In this document: piece after piece, positions 42,725 to 53,764 of the stretch
How the letters are laid out: the number at the start of each line of letters is the position of its first letter
Numbering within the stretch: the first letter of the stretch is position 1
Assembly: GCA_949825065.1 (NCBI GenBank)
Contig: OX463859.1
Coordinates: forward strand, 3,758,217 to 3,822,216
Direction of reading: 5' to 3'
Length of the DNA stretch: 64,000 nt
DNA from: Odontocerum albicorne
Lineage: Eukaryota > Arthropoda > Insecta > Trichoptera > Odontoceridae
The notes under the pieces: generated by a model
What the model was told of the DNA's origin: nothing
The model's database searches: none
The model's input: the letters and a program-made list of their open reading frames with translations, nothing else
Made by a program: the position numbers and the translations under genes

Positions 42725-43095
42725 GTCATGTCAGGTCCCCTCAACGTTGATTATCACTTGAGAGTAGATATCTTTGTCCCCGGCAGCCCGAAAAAGATCT
42801 CCAACGCCCCTTATGCCAGTCCAATCACGTATATTGCGGAGCCAGGAGACTTGCCTCCTGTCAACACCTCTTCGGCCTTCTATTTTACCTTACATGATCA
42901 GGTGCAGTAATTTGTACTTTACTCGTCTAAGTACATGATCCAAGTAGGACACCTTTCGGATTTTAATATTACTCAGCAACTGTCTATCAACTTTGGCTCT
43001 TTGAAAAACCCTTGTGTTGCTAACCATATCCGTCCAGAGTATCCGTAACATTTTTCGGTGCATCCACATTTCGAATGCTAACAGTCGTTTCATAC
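42725..43095 (-). pseudogene. RTE-like LINE C-terminal region
   Basis: The minus strand encodes LLAFEMWMHRKMLRILWTDM, then SYLDHVLRRVKYKLLHLIM, a stop, and GKIEGRRGVDRRQVSWLRNI followed by RDWTGI and LFRAAGDK. This is the FEMWxxRRMLRIxWTD, GHVxRxxxYxLLxLIxxGKI, and SWLRNIRxWTG order of the RTE-like LINEs. Only single stops or shifts break it, so it is a fairly young fragment. Its 3' end ('cttattcttctcagtgtc') is repeated at 63905-64000. Confidence 0.8.
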
Positions 43096-43754
43096 TACTT
43101 ACTTTTCACCCCAGCAATACATAAAAAATCCACGTTACGTGTTATAAAATTTTATTTTTAGCTCCTTTTGAATCAGCTCGCGCAAATAAACCAAATTTTA
43201 AAATAAGAAAGCTAATTTTTTATGATATATTCTTGAATAATGTCATGGAAATTTTCAACAAAAAGATTTTCGCTTTTCAGAATACCAAATGAATGAAATG
43301 AAAATAATCCAACGTTTTTATTAGAGAATTCCACAAAAGGAATGGTGGCCTGGAATAACAATTAACGGACACTCATTATGGGGAATAAGTAACAACATTG
43401 AGGAGGCACGGAGCAGAAAGGAGGACTCGGGAAATATTTTTATAGACCGAAATGAAAAATAAACCCGAGATAAACGATTTTTTTTATATTAAAGATAATA
43501 CTAAAATATAATAATTTTCCTTAAAATGTTGTTTTATCAATGAAAAAATTAATTGTTAATAAAAATGGAGTGTTTTCAGACTTACAATAACTTACAAATG
43601 AACGAATTTGATTCCCAGCCACTCGTATTTCCCTTGATTAAAAAAGCAGTTGGGAAGTAATTTATTGTGTTAAATAATGTACTATGTAAACCATTGTTTC
43701 TAAACCTTAAGGAGTGCCGTGACTCATAAGTTGAGACACACTGTATTACATTTT
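43096..43754. other. Unassigned A+T-rich DNA
   Basis: Nothing recognised. Confidence 0.35.
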
Positions 43755-43960
43755 TTATAAGCAGTACAACCTGGCAGCTTTTAAGTAATGTAGCAATCTT
43801 TTCCAATCAACTAGAAAGATATCAAAGAGGCCTTGAGCAAAAAAAAAAACCAGTCTGGAATCTTTTTTAAAAACTCTGGTTTCTAACGGGCATTGAACCC
43901 GCAACCCAAGGGTTTTAAGAAAAAACATATTACCAACAAGGTCACTAAGGTTGTCCGTAT
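43755..43960 (-). mobile_element. SINE A, near full length, minus orientation
   Basis: Tail 'gcagtacaacctggcagctt' and 'agcaatcttttccaatcaac', body 'ccagtctggaatc', B box 'cgggcattgaacccgcaac' and A-box region 'accaacaaggtcactaagg' in reverse order. Confidence 0.75.
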
Positions 43961-44499
43961 TAAAAAGGTCATAAAAATAAAATAAATTCCGTAACAAAAA
44001 TAAAATACACATCGAGTCACGTCGCTATTAAGACAGGTAAACATTAATATATTTGTTCATCGTATATATGTATGTAATCGCGGCCACTCAACCTGTTTGA
44101 CTGCCTTGTTAGTGACAAATAACAATAGATGTATTGACCATATAAGGCTTATCGTCTTTGTGTAAGTACAACATTTATAAAGCCACGTGCACATGCATCA
44201 ACAAGACATTAAGCTTTTGCAGGGGGTCTCGAAGACTTAATTAAATTTCTAATTTGTCGGGGATCACAAGGCTAAAACGTTTGGAATATTCAAACAAAAT
44301 AAATTTCTCTTCTTCTGTATTAGCTTTGATGAAGTTTATTTTGAAATAAATTTACATATGCTACAAAAAATATATTTGTTTCTATTAAAAAGCAGAATGG
44401 GAAATCGTAATAAAGTGGGTGTTGGCTTTAGTTGATTATGGAAAAAAATTAAAAAGTGTCAAAAAAATAATGTAAAATGCGTGCACGAAGAAGGCTACA
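43961..44499. other. Mostly unassigned
   Basis: 44215-44290 is a dispersed repeat shared with about 17520-17600. Nothing else is recognised. Confidence 0.35.
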
Positions 44500-44740
44500 T
44501 GAAGGAGGGGAAGGTATGATGGATTACGGAACGAAGTAAAAAGGGATGAGTCTAAGGGCTGATGTATTAAGTTAGATCAAGAAAAACACTCTGAGATAAT
44601 TTGAACAAGTATAACGAATAAAGACTTTTTAAATAAATATACAGTGCAAATGTGAGTGGAAGGCGTGATAAAGGAAGATCAAGGAAAATATGGTTAGATC
44701 AAGTGTATGATATTTTGAAAGAATAAAATGTAAAAACTTG
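44500..44740 (+). pseudogene. LINE family C 3' coding end
   Basis: 'gctgatgtattaagttagat', 'cactctgagataatttgaac', 'gcaaatgtgagtggaaggcg' and 'aggaaaatatggttagatca' encode LxDVLS, LR, SANVSGRR and RKIWLDQVYDILKE with breaks. Its last part merges into the tandem array that follows. Confidence 0.65.
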
Positions 44741-45760
44741 GGTGAGGAGATTTGTACATGTACAGGTTACAAAGAACATTTAAATTGATTTAAAAGTAAT
44801 TTGGAAATTAATTAAACATATATGCTTTTGAGATAATTCGCCGAAAATTTTCAGCGTCTTTCCAATCATGGAGTAGCGTTACGCTCAAACAATAAGATGT
44901 AAAAACAATAAGATGAAATAATAAAATGTAAAAACTTGTAAATAAAATGTAAAAATTTGTAAAATGTAAAAACTTGTAAGAACTTGTAAATAAAAAGTAA
45001 AGATGTAAATGTTTTATCCAGGAATTAAACTTGTAAATAAAATGTATAAACTTGTAAAAATAAAATGTAAAACTTGTAAAATGTAAAAACTTGTAAAATG
45101 TAAACACTTGTAAAATGTAAAAACTTTGTAAATAAAATGTAAAAACTCAAACCATAAGATGAAAGAATTAAATGTTAAAACTTGTATGAGGAGATTTGTG
45201 CATGTACAGCTTACAAAGAACATTTGAATTGATTTAAAAGTAATTTGTAAATGAATTAGAACGTATTTGCTTTTGAGATAATACGCCAAAAATTTTCAGC
45301 GTCCTTCCAATCATGGATTAGCGCTACGCTCAAACAATAAGATGTAAAAAAATAAGATGAAAGAATAAAATGTAAAAACTTGTAAATAAAATGTAAAAAC
45401 TTGTAAATAAAATGTAAAGATGTAAATGTTTTATCCAGGAATTAAACTTGTAAATAAAATGTATAAACTTGTAAAAATAAAATGTAAAAACTTGTAAAAT
45501 GTAAAAACTTGTAAAATGTAAACACTTGTAAAATGTAAAAACTTTATAAATAAAATGTAAAAACTCAAACCATAAGATGAAAGAATTAAATGTTAAAACT
45601 TGTATGAGGAGATTTGTGCATGTACAGCTTACAAAGAACATTTTAATTGATTTAAAAGTAATTTGTAAATGAATTAAAACGTATTTGCTTTTGAGATAAT
45701 TCGTCGAAAATTTTCATCGTCTTTCCAATCATGGATTAGCGCTACGCTCAAACAGAGATT
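44705..45760. repeat. Large tandem duplication (about 420-444 bp unit) with inner minisatellite
   Basis: A segment containing 'tttgtgcatgtacagcttac', 'aaaagtaatttgtaaatgaa' and 'ttttcagcgtctttccaatc' recurs at 44751, 45195 and 45613 (444 and 418 bp apart). Each unit also contains many short 'aaaatgtaaaaacttgta' iterations. The unit begins within the LINE family C tail ('gaataaaatgtaaaaacttg'). Confidence 0.9.
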
Positions 45761-46222
45761 GTTTATTGGCCTTTCCAGTTCACCGCTCCTGTTTCTTTAC
45801 GTCGTCCTTTACTGTCCATGCGGTGAGACTCTGGAATCAGTTACAAACCAATATAAGACTCGCTGCGTCCTTGGCGTGCTTTAAGAAGCGACTGAAAAAC
45901 TTTTAATTTATAATCAGTAAAATAACGTGTTTCATTTCTGATTTTTCTTTTCCTTTCCTCTCCACCATCCATTCCTTTCCTTTTGATTGGTGATATCTCA
46001 CTTTATATGAAAAAGAATGTTCCGTTGATTGTCCGTCTTTATGGGGTTCGTGGGCATATGCTCACGTACGTGTTTATGGATTTCGTAGGGATAGATAGTC
46101 ATTTGAATTATTTATGCGACCACGTGACTTGCATCATTTACTTTTGTCTAGTTGGTTGGAAGAGATTGCCGTCTGGCAATACGCCCGCCAGATTGTATTT
46201 GCAATAAAAGTTTTAAATAAAT
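45754..46222 (+). pseudogene. LINE family F C-terminus with full 3' tail
   Basis: The frame runs CLLAFPVHRSCFFTSSFTVH, AVRLWNQLQTNIRLAASLAC, FKKRLKNF and stop at 45904-45906. It is uninterrupted over some 50 codons and is the best family F coding piece. The 3' untranslated region continues to 'cgcccgccagattgtatttg' and a TAAA run at 46214. The core domains upstream are absent, and the left junction is with the tandem array. Confidence 0.82.
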
Positions 46223-46354
46223 AATTCACGTAGTACAGTACTTTCATTGGTGTGGGGATTTTTTTAACTTTCATAATTGTTACAGGACAAAATTGGAAAA
46301 GATCTTTCACGAAAAAGTCACCGTGAATGGCTTGCTACTCACCGTGAATGGCTT

Positions 46355-46490
46355 ACTACGACCTCTGTGGTCCTGTTGGTAAGATGTTTGACTTCCTTCC
46401 GGAAATTTCAGGTTCGATTCCCGATGGTATCTAAAACAAGGGTCTGCTTCAAGAGTTCGTCTGGCAACAATATTCATGTACACTAGACAT
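46355..46490 (+). mobile_element. SINE A head and body
   Basis: 'cgacctctgtggtcctgttg', 'gtaagatgtttgac' and 'caggttcgattcccgatgg' give well-formed A and B boxes. Confidence 0.75.
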
Positions 46491-46754
46491 GTACAACTGT
46501 TAATGGTAGTATTCACACATGTATTATAATGAACCACGAGTTTCGTGCATACTTCAGTGGTTCTTAACTTGAAAGCTTGATTAACGAAGCAGAAGATACG
46601 TTTTTTTATTGATAAAGTAATCTATGATACATAAATTTATCGAAGGCTATACCCATACACCTTTGAATTACAAAAGCATTACAGAACTATTCTAATTTCT
46701 ATATTTTAACTACAAGCTAACTTAATTTCTAATAAACACTTTTATCATTTTTCT

Positions 46755-46990
46755 GGTTGTCTGGAAGATATTGCCAATAAGCCCGACAGCTTATGTATAC
46801 AACGGAAGTGTTATATAATACAACTTCGTCAATTTGGAGAATCGTCTCAGGCTGGACGAAAGACAGTTCTTTAGAAGACATCCAACTAGATGAAACGTTC
46901 TACGTTGGTTGGAAAATATTGCAACGTGGCAATATTCCCGCCAGGTTGTACTGTATACAACGAAAGTGTAATACAATACAATCGTTTTAT
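46755..46990 (+). mobile_element. Two SINE/LINE tails in tandem
   Basis: 'ctggaagatattgccaataa' with 'cgacagcttatgtatac', and 'ttggaaaatattgcaacgtg' with 'cgccaggttgtactgtatac', are two copies of the shared tail about 150 bp apart. The spacer resembles the sequence after the SINE at 50780-51000. Confidence 0.6.
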
Positions 46991-47465
46991 TAAATTTCTC
47001 AAAAATAGTAATCACCTACATACTAACTTATAACCAGATAATTGATCTCATAACTAATTATAATATTTAACCCGTATATATCCACTCGTTCGGGCTACTT
47101 GCATTTATTCATCACATTTACTCAGACCTTGGTCCTCCCAGCTAATACTGTAGGTGGATTAGTCAGGCAACAGACGATGCTTCGGAAACTTGTATTTATA
47201 ACGGAAAGGTAAGTTGGACTTTTTATTTATTATTTTGTTTTATCAATACAGGCTTGGCCTAATTACATTGAGGTGCAAAAATTGTTAACATAAAAAAAAA
47301 AATTGTTAACATAAAAACACATACATACACATACTCGTATATACATAAACATTTATTCAAAGTGGCTTAAATACGTTGATGAGTGCTTTCTAACGCCCCC
47401 CATCTTAGAAGAAAAAAATATTTTTCTTTTGGTAATGTCTTCTTCTTCTTCTTAAACTTTCTATA
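46991..47465. other. Unassigned DNA
   Basis: Nothing recognised; a duplicated 'aaaattgttaacataaaaa' occurs near 47277-47320. CTT repeats at 47441-47453 are the tail of the following LINE. Confidence 0.4.
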
Positions 47466-47468
47466 GAC

Positions 47469-48131
47469 TCAAGAGTCTGTTACTGCAGGATTGCCCTCCT
47501 GTGATGCTGAGCTCCAGCTATCTCTCCATCGTTTCGGAGGTCTTCCTGGTGGACGCCGTCTATCCGGCACCCCATGCAGAGCTATGTATAGAATTCTTGA
47601 AGAATTCATTCTCTGTACATGTTGGTACCAGTATCGTCGACGCTGTCGTCCCCATCTGACCACATCTTGGACCTCACAGACCTCTCGGATTGTGGTGTTC
47701 CTTACACGATCACGCAAAGTCTTCCCAGCAATATCACGCAGAGTTCTCATTTCCGTTGTTCTTAGCATACTTTTTGTCCTGACAGTGTCCGCCCTCGCTT
47801 CGATGCCATATGTGAGGATAGGTCGCACACAGGTTTTATAAATGCGTACCTTGCTATCCGTTCTCATATCTTTATTCCTCCATATGACATCTCTGAGGCA
47901 ACTCGCCACAACTGCAGCTTTATCTACCTGAGGCCTTACTTCTCTGGGGAGGTCATGAGAGCTGAGCAGTTCACTGCCAAGATATCTGAACTGGGTTGCT
48001 TGTTCAATTGGCTCGTAACGTACTGAGATTTTGCACTCTAGTGGGTCTTTGGAGAATGTCATACACTTGGTTTTTGCTACGGAGATATTGTACTTAGAGC
48101 AGAATTCATCGAACTTTGTGACCATTCTCAA
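47469..48131 (-). pseudogene. LINE reverse-transcriptase C-terminal half, 220 open codons
   Basis: The longest LINE frame in the window. In order: KFDEFCSKYNISVAKTKCM (the polymerase region after the catalytic YADD box, where the NxxKT motif lies), FRYLGSELLSS, IYKTCVRPILTYGIEA (thumb), LRTTEMRTLRDIAGKTLRDR, RWGRQRRRYWYQHVQRM and PGRPPKRWRDSW near the end. This order is that of jockey/RTE-like non-LTR polyproteins. The frame is open but has lost the endonuclease and the catalytic polymerase motifs, so it is a truncated copy. Its C-terminal end is followed on the minus strand by an (AAG)n-like tail. The upstream end is a hairpin (next entry). Codon use shows no frameshift, so the insertion is relatively recent. 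Confidence 0.85.
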
Positions 48132-48201
48132 AGTTAGATGAATTCTGCTCTAAGTATTATCAAATATGATACGGTACATCTTTTGTATCATATTTGATAA
48201 T
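48092..48201. repeat. Two back-to-back hairpins at the LINE truncation point
   Basis: Arms 48092-48118 and 48129-48155 are inverted copies (26 of 27 match; starts 'acttagagcagaattcatcg') around a 10-base loop; the second arm duplicates LINE coding. Immediately next, 48156-48172 and 48185-48201 are a perfect 17-bp inverted pair ('attatcaaatatgatac') around a 12-base loop. Confidence 0.93.
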
Positions 48202-49383
48202 AATACACATAGTTATTTCAAAAAGCAGTTTTGAGAGCTAGCAGTATTTAGTCAAATATGTCACTAATTTAATTTTTCTAGTAGCTTTTTCCTTATAGTG
48301 CATTTTTATTTAAGATTTAAGGGCTTGTTTTTACGCTGACTTGAACAGTTTATTTTATTTCTGAAAATTTATTTATTTTTATTCTTTTCAACGTGCGCCA
48401 ATCTTGTTTTCTGAGAAGGATTTCTTTTATTTATTCTGTGCCGTCAACAACCGTCCGAAAGACATGGGAAGATAATTTTTTTTCCACAAAAGACAAATGA
48501 TTGACGACAGTGATTCGCACCCAAGGCACATGTCTTCTGCTTTCTATTAATCTTTTCTTTCTTGATGGTAAGGTCACCACCACAAGGCCAACGTTTCGCC
48601 AATTTGGTTTGAAAAATATTTTATCCTGCTACGTATGTTCTTACAGTATAATTTCATCAATTACGCGGCCTGAATGACATTTATAAAATAGAAAAAGGAA
48701 TTGAAAAAAATTGAATGAGATAGAAAAATACTTCTTAAGTTGTCGAATATTATATTTCTCTGTATCCAAAATAATGATCAATGCAATACATATTATATTC
48801 TTAAGTCTGGTGCCATATCCTCTTGGCATACCCCGACATGAAAGACGGTATGAAATAAATTTCAAAACTTTTGTATCCAAAGATAATTTTGAAAAATCAG
48901 CTTTGCAAACTGAATTCAGCACTTTCTGAATAAATTTCAACGCTGAAGAGATATTGTGAAAGAGAAATGAAAGTGAATTTCAAGATCAGAAGGACATCTT
49001 GTTTAAATCTGGAGTCAAACTATTCTGTAACTAATTAAAAAGTTCCCGATTTCTCTGGCTGGAATTATCATTCTGACGATGTAATTAATTCAATCAAATA
49101 TTCTGGGAACCTTTTCTCTTTTATCGTCGTTTGGAGTTAACACGTACTTCAATCTACCCATAATACTAAATTATTATTTAGAACATGGTTTGGATTTGAT
49201 ATTAGATTTAAGATTACCATTAAGACAATCGATCGGAGCGTGGTTGTTATTGCGACAGGATTTTGAGTACTTGGGATTTCAGGATGAATGACGTGTGGAA
49301 AAAAATGGTGTGGGCTCTTGAGTGTGGATTTCTTCTTGTCGTTTTAATTTACGTTGTTTTGTATTTGTGTTTCTGCGTATTTT
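48202..49383. other. Unassigned DNA
   Basis: No repeat or gene family recognised. A small ATG frame begins at 49284 (see rejected items). Confidence 0.4.
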
Positions 49384-49545
49384 TGTTTTTATTTTTATTC
49401 TTATGATTGTGTGCGGTATATTATAGGATGAACATTTTTGATTTTATTTCATTTTTGGGTTAATTTTTGGTTTAACTTTTGTTTTTATTTTTATGATTGT
49501 GTGCGGTATATTATGAGATGAACATTTTTAGTCTTTCTGCAGTGA
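49384..49545. repeat. Direct duplication of about 55-70 bp
   Basis: 'gattgtgtgcggtatattat' with 'gatgaacatttt' occurs at about 49404 and 49495, with similar T-rich lead-ins, about 91 bp apart. Confidence 0.75.
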
Positions 49546-49639
49546 TGATGTGTGTAGAGTTTGATTCCGCATGATGTATCCAGTTGTAATTGAGTGTCAC
49601 TGTTTGTCAGGTTGATGAGAACGTGCAACGGGGTTTTGT

Positions 49640-49870
49640 TTTTGCGTAATCAAAAATCGGAAAGAAGTATCGATTTTTTTTTCATGCTAAATATCCTCAG
49701 TGAGATACAGGCAAAAGCCTAGTTTACTGATGATACGACAAATGAAAGGCGACAAACCCAGATCCGTTAAAATAATGTTTGCCCAAATTAAATTACCTGT
49801 TGTTTTTTCACAAATTATGTATATTTGTTGTCATGTGTAATAATAAATAAATAAATATTAACCAAAAATC
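49640..49870 (+). mobile_element. Repeat G (LINE-type 3' end)
   Basis: 'tcagtgagatacaggcaaaa', 'gacaaatgaaaggcgacaaa' and 'ttgttgtcatgtgtaataat' end in a TAAA run, as expected of a LINE 3' end. Inverted relative to 31105 and 50105. Confidence 0.7.
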
Positions 49871-49929
49871 TTGAAACAAGGTTTTCTGTATTATTAACTT
49901 AGAACCAAAATAAAGTAATAAAACTTATA

Positions 49930-50104
49930 GAATTTTGAGATGGTTTGGGCAAATAGAACGAATGACTTAAGGAAAACTAACAGAACAAATATACAGTGTA
50001 AATTTAAGTGCAAATCATTGTAGAGAAAGGTCAACAGAGATGGCTGGACCAAGGGTATTATAAAAAGAAGAAATTTTAAAAGTAAGAGAAATCGTCAAAG
50101 TTGT
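49930..50104 (+). pseudogene. LINE family C fragment
   Basis: 'ttgagatggtttgggcaaat' and 'agaacgaatgacttaagg' give LRWFGQIERMT; 'gagagaaaggtcaacagaga' and 'tggctggaccaa' follow (RERSTEMAGP). Broken. Confidence 0.6.
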
Positions 50105-50285
50105 ATTTCATTTATTTATTATTTATTATTACACATGACAAGAAATATACATCATTTGCGAAAAAAAAAACAGGTTATTTAATTTGGACATACAATTTTA
50201 ATGGATCTGTGTTTGTTGCCTTTCATTTGTCGTATCTCCAATAAACTAGGCTTTTGCCTGTATCTCACTGAGAATATTATGGATT
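50105..50285 (-). mobile_element. Repeat G, minus orientation
   Basis: Same order as 31105-31340: 'ttacacatgacaagaaatat', 'tttgttgcctttcatttgtc', 'gcctgtatctcactgagaat'. Starts in a TTTA run. Confidence 0.7.
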
Positions 50286-50289
50286 ATGG

Positions 50290-50580
50290 AAAGGTATTAT
50301 GGAAAGATGTATCATATAATAATTTTCTGGATGAAATTATGCAGAAAGTATGTATTTGCAAATGTAAGGAAAAATCGTGGGAGGGAAAGATCAAAAAAGT
50401 ATGGTTGGATTAAGTGCGTGATATTTTTAAAAAGGAAATATAAAAAGTCAGTGAAATCGTTGAAGCTGTATTAGAATATATATGGACGTAGAAGAGGCGA
50501 AAAATGTGTATCGCGATAGGAAAGTCTATCGGTCACCTTTTTGCCTACTCCGATAGGGAGACGGCGTGGTGGTATATATT
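50290..50580 (+). pseudogene. LINE family C C-terminus and tail
   Basis: 'gagggaaagatcaaaaaagt' and 'atggttggattaagtgcgtg' (RERSKKYGWIK in one frame, KVWLD in another), then the tail 'gcgataggaaagtctatcgg', 'cctactccgatagggagacg' and 'gcgtggtggtatata'. Confidence 0.65.
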
Positions 50581-50779
50581 TAGTAACAAAATGAGAACTT
50601 TTTTGATCCTTTTGGGAGTTTTCTTGCATGGGAAGACATTTTTTTTGCATAATTTGTTATTGCGTTGTTCTTCGGCCACGACTACCACAGAAGCGCTTCC
50701 TTACTAGTTCAACCTATTGACTTGCAGAAGATGTACACTGGACAAGTGACTTTTCAAGTCTGCCGAGAAGTTTTGACAA

Positions 50780-51000
50780 CCGCCGTGGTCTTGTTGATAA
50801 GACAGCGGTCTCCCGGCCCGGAGGTAGATAGTTCGAATTCCGTTGGAATCTAGATTTATTTTAAAAAGGATTTCAATCTGATTTTCACTGAATAACTCTT
50901 TGACATCTTAGTGGTTAGATGGAACAGATTGCAACATGGCAATAAGCTCACCAGGTTGTACTGTATATAACGAAAGTGAAATACAACACAATACATCGAC
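50780..51000 (+). mobile_element. SINE A, full length
   Basis: Head 'cgccgtggtcttgttgataa' and 'agatagttcgaattccg', body 'gttggaatctagattt', tail 'ttagatggaacagattgcaa' and 'caccaggttgtactgtatat' then 'aacgaaagtgaaataca'. Confidence 0.8.
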
Positions 51001-51799
51001 GTGAATTTGGAAATTTGTCACAACCAGGACGATATACTGACCTGTAAAAAAGAACCCGCTATTTGAAACGTTCTATCGAAATATTAGGGTGCACCAAATC
51101 TTTCAGGAATCTGAAAATAAGTATTCACATCGCAGACCTTAGCCTGAGACGAGATTCAGATATTTCCTTCCGCTTTAAACAACCCCGTTAACATCGGATA
51201 TATTGAAATTTTCAACATTATTCGGTTTTGAAGACTACATGGTGATATGATTGACGCATTTGTGCCTTAAAGTTTATATAATACCTTTTTTTGACATTTT
51301 AGGCATTTTAAATACTTTTCCAAGTTGCCTTTCAAGTAATACTCGATGTTTAGTAATGAGATTTTAACGTTTTTGGGTGAAATCAAGGAAAAAGTTATAT
51401 ATTTGTATATTTCAAATTTTAAAATAGTATTTAGTACTTACCCAATAACACTTGGGACGCTGTCGTGTAGACCCAAAACTTTTGAAAAGTTTGGGTGTGA
51501 GCTTTTGAAATTAACCTGAAAGAAAAAAAAACAAATTAAAAACATTGTTTAATAAACAAATATTTATTAAATTGATAATTTGGTACATTAATGCGAGTTG
51601 AAAGCTAATTAATGGATGAAAGAGGACTTTTAATGAAAAATACCTGTTTTTTATGGAATACATTATATACCAGATATTTCTTTGGTGTCAACCACACAGT
51701 CGTTATTGATAACGGTTTCAGGGTTTTCTTAACTTTTCATGTTTAGCCTTTCATACTTTTTCATTAATATTAATAATTATTAATTATAATTAGATAGAA
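51001..51799. other. Unassigned A+T-rich DNA
   Basis: 51001-51080 resembles the spacer at 46825-46905. Nothing else is recognised. Confidence 0.4.
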
Positions 51800-51900
51800 A
51801 TTTGTATAGCGCCCTTTAGAAAGCAGAATGCCCTCAATAGTGCTCTAAGTAACTCGAGACTCAAACTCATTATTATTGATATATTAAAAATACTACAAAA
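51800..51900 (-). mobile_element. SINE-like repeat B
   Basis: 'tttgtatagcgccctttaga', 'agtgctctaagtaactcgag' and 'actcaaactcattattatt' match 34095-34190 with decay. Confidence 0.5.
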
Positions 51901-52044
51901 AAATTTATATACAATTTGAGTGTAAAGATATGAAGGTGGTGGTTGCGGCTATAAGAATGAGTATTTTCCCGCATCTGCATATGTTAAGAAAAATATATTT
52001 CGTAAGAAAAGGGAAAACTCATAGCAAGTTCGTAAAGAAAGTCA

Positions 52045-52145
52045 CACTAAAGGGGAAAAAGATTTGTAAAACGACCAACTGAATACTTCCTTGTTCTTCC
52101 TCTACCAAAGTTGTGGTAAAAGAAGACCAAGGGAAATATTATTGG
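52045..52145 (+). pseudogene. LINE-type tail fragment
   Basis: 'ggtaaaagaagaccaaggga' and 'aatattattggatta' read GKRRPREILLD, similar to the RRRPRKIWLD motif of family C. Confidence 0.45.
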
Positions 52146-52191
52146 ATTAAATAAAAATAAAATTACGTGGTTACCGTAGTTCATATGTAAG

Positions 52192-52861
52192 CTATTTTTC
52201 GACATAGTCGCCATTACTCTCAATGCAGGTGGTGAAGCGGGGTATCAACTTTTTTATGCCTTCCTCGAAGTAGTTTCCCGCCAACCCCTCCGTCCACTTC
52301 TCTACCTCTTCATATACCTCCTCGTCGGTTGAAAACCTTTTTCCACCCATGTGCAGCTTCAAGAAGGTAAAGAGATAGTAATCTGAAGGTGCTAGGTCAG
52401 GACATCCCATTTAAACGAGGCGAGCAGTTTCTTCGTGGCGTTGGCCATGTGTGGTCTGGCATTGTCGAGCAGCAGGCAGACTCCCTTTGTCAGCATGCCT
52501 CTCCTCTTGTTCTGAATCGCCCTCCGCAATTTTTTTAGGGTCTCGCAGTATCTTGCAGAGTTGATGGTCTCCCCTTGAGGCATATATTCAATTAAAATTA
52601 TGCCTTGACAGTCCCAAAACACGGATGCCATGATTTTCTTGGCTGAAATTGTGGTTTTGAACTTTTTGGTGGAGGGTGAAGAGGTGTGAAGTGACCGTTT
52701 TTAAACTCGGGACACCACTTGTACACACTCGTACGATTCATAGCTTTATCACCATATGCAGTTTTCACCTCATTATAAACCTCAACCGGAGGTTTTCCCT
52801 TCCAAGCGAGATTACGGATGACGCCGCGTATTTCGCACTTGGCGGGAGATTGAATTGACAT
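52192..52861 (-). pseudogene. Mariner transposase with internal deletion and frameshifts
   Basis: The minus strand starts with an ATG at 52861 and an N-terminal helix-turn-helix segment (CEIRGVIRNLAWKGKPPVEV, then TSVYKWCPEFKNG). Near residue 60 it jumps to the catalytic domain in another frame: IMASVFWDCQGIILIEYMPQ, QNKRRGMLTKGVCLLLDNAR (second catalytic Asp in LLLDNARPH), and after a further frameshift with loss of a few residues CPDLAPSDYYLF (third Asp), GLAGNYFEEGIKKL and ESNGDYVEK at the C-terminus. The missing stretch, roughly 100 residues, includes the first catalytic Asp block and the WVPxxL linker. It is a different mariner lineage from the other two. No clear terminal inverted repeats were found. 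Non-functional. Confidence 0.87.
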
Positions 52862-53764
52862 TTTTCACGAAACGTGTTGTCGCGTCGACACTTCTCAACG
52901 TACTGACCTCGAACCGGTCTCGTTGCGGAGGGGAAGGGTCAGGCTACACGGAAGTGTAGCCAACATGTCGAAAATAAAATCCATCCGGTCGTGAGAGCCT
53001 CAGTACACTTACTTTCTGGATACGCATAGTATTTTGGACACGTTGCTAGAAATAATTATGTGTGTGTGTGTGTGTGTAAATTTATGATTCTATTTAGATG
53101 TAACGTACCAAATAAATTATTTACAAGTTTTCTAAAAACTCTCCCTACACTAAACTCGGAAATAATTCCATTATCAGGGTAGTATCAGTTAATTTCTCCC
53201 AAATATTTTCATTCTCAAGTCATGGTCAGAAAGCAGGGTTGGCGTATTTTTTTACGTTTGCTGTGGTTAATACAATATATGTTTTTTTCATTATGTTTAC
53301 TTTTTATTTTTTACAATGAAATGTTTACTCTCCTACATAAGAGTTTGCTAAATTGCAAAAAATTTGTTAAGTTGTTTGAACCAATACTTTTCATTTAACA
53401 ATTACAGTTATACGGGACCTGATTCTGCAATGTGATATCATATATTATGTTTGTTCGCGGTATATATCCCGGTTTGTTACAAGAGTAATGTTAAGATATA
53501 ACAAGTTTCATGTCGAAAATGTGTGTGGTATATTGAGCCCAATTTTTTTTAATTAATGGGTATATAAGAGGTTTTTTTTTGTATTATTTGTTTATAAGGA
53601 AGTGACGCAGGTAAGATTAATTTAAAATGTGATGCTGGAGCAGGATGTTACGAATTCCATGGACAATGTACAAATGTCTCGATTCTTGAATAATTGAGAA
53701 TCATCGACATTGTCAAAAATATGCATTGACGAGTCTTTCGATTATTTGTGCACATCGTGCTCGT
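52862..53764. other. Mostly unassigned; (TG)n microsatellite at about 53059-53076
   Basis: A TG run of about 9 units lies here. 52862-53050, next to the mariner, is less A+T-rich and may be its 5' untranslated region and end. Confidence 0.45.

Noticed and set aside
44808..45641. Minus-strand frames rich in Phe, Tyr, Leu and His
   Set aside because: They are translations of the 'aaaatgtaaaaacttgta' minisatellite, not a protein family.
49284..49406. A 40-codon ATG frame (MNDVWKKMVWALECGFLLVV and on) with a hydrophobic stretch
   Set aside because: Low-complexity T-rich DNA produces such membrane-like peptides by chance; there is no homology or promoter evidence.
52192..53050. Terminal inverted repeats for the third mariner
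   Set aside because: I compared both flanks by eye and found no convincing inverted match, so I did not set element ends.
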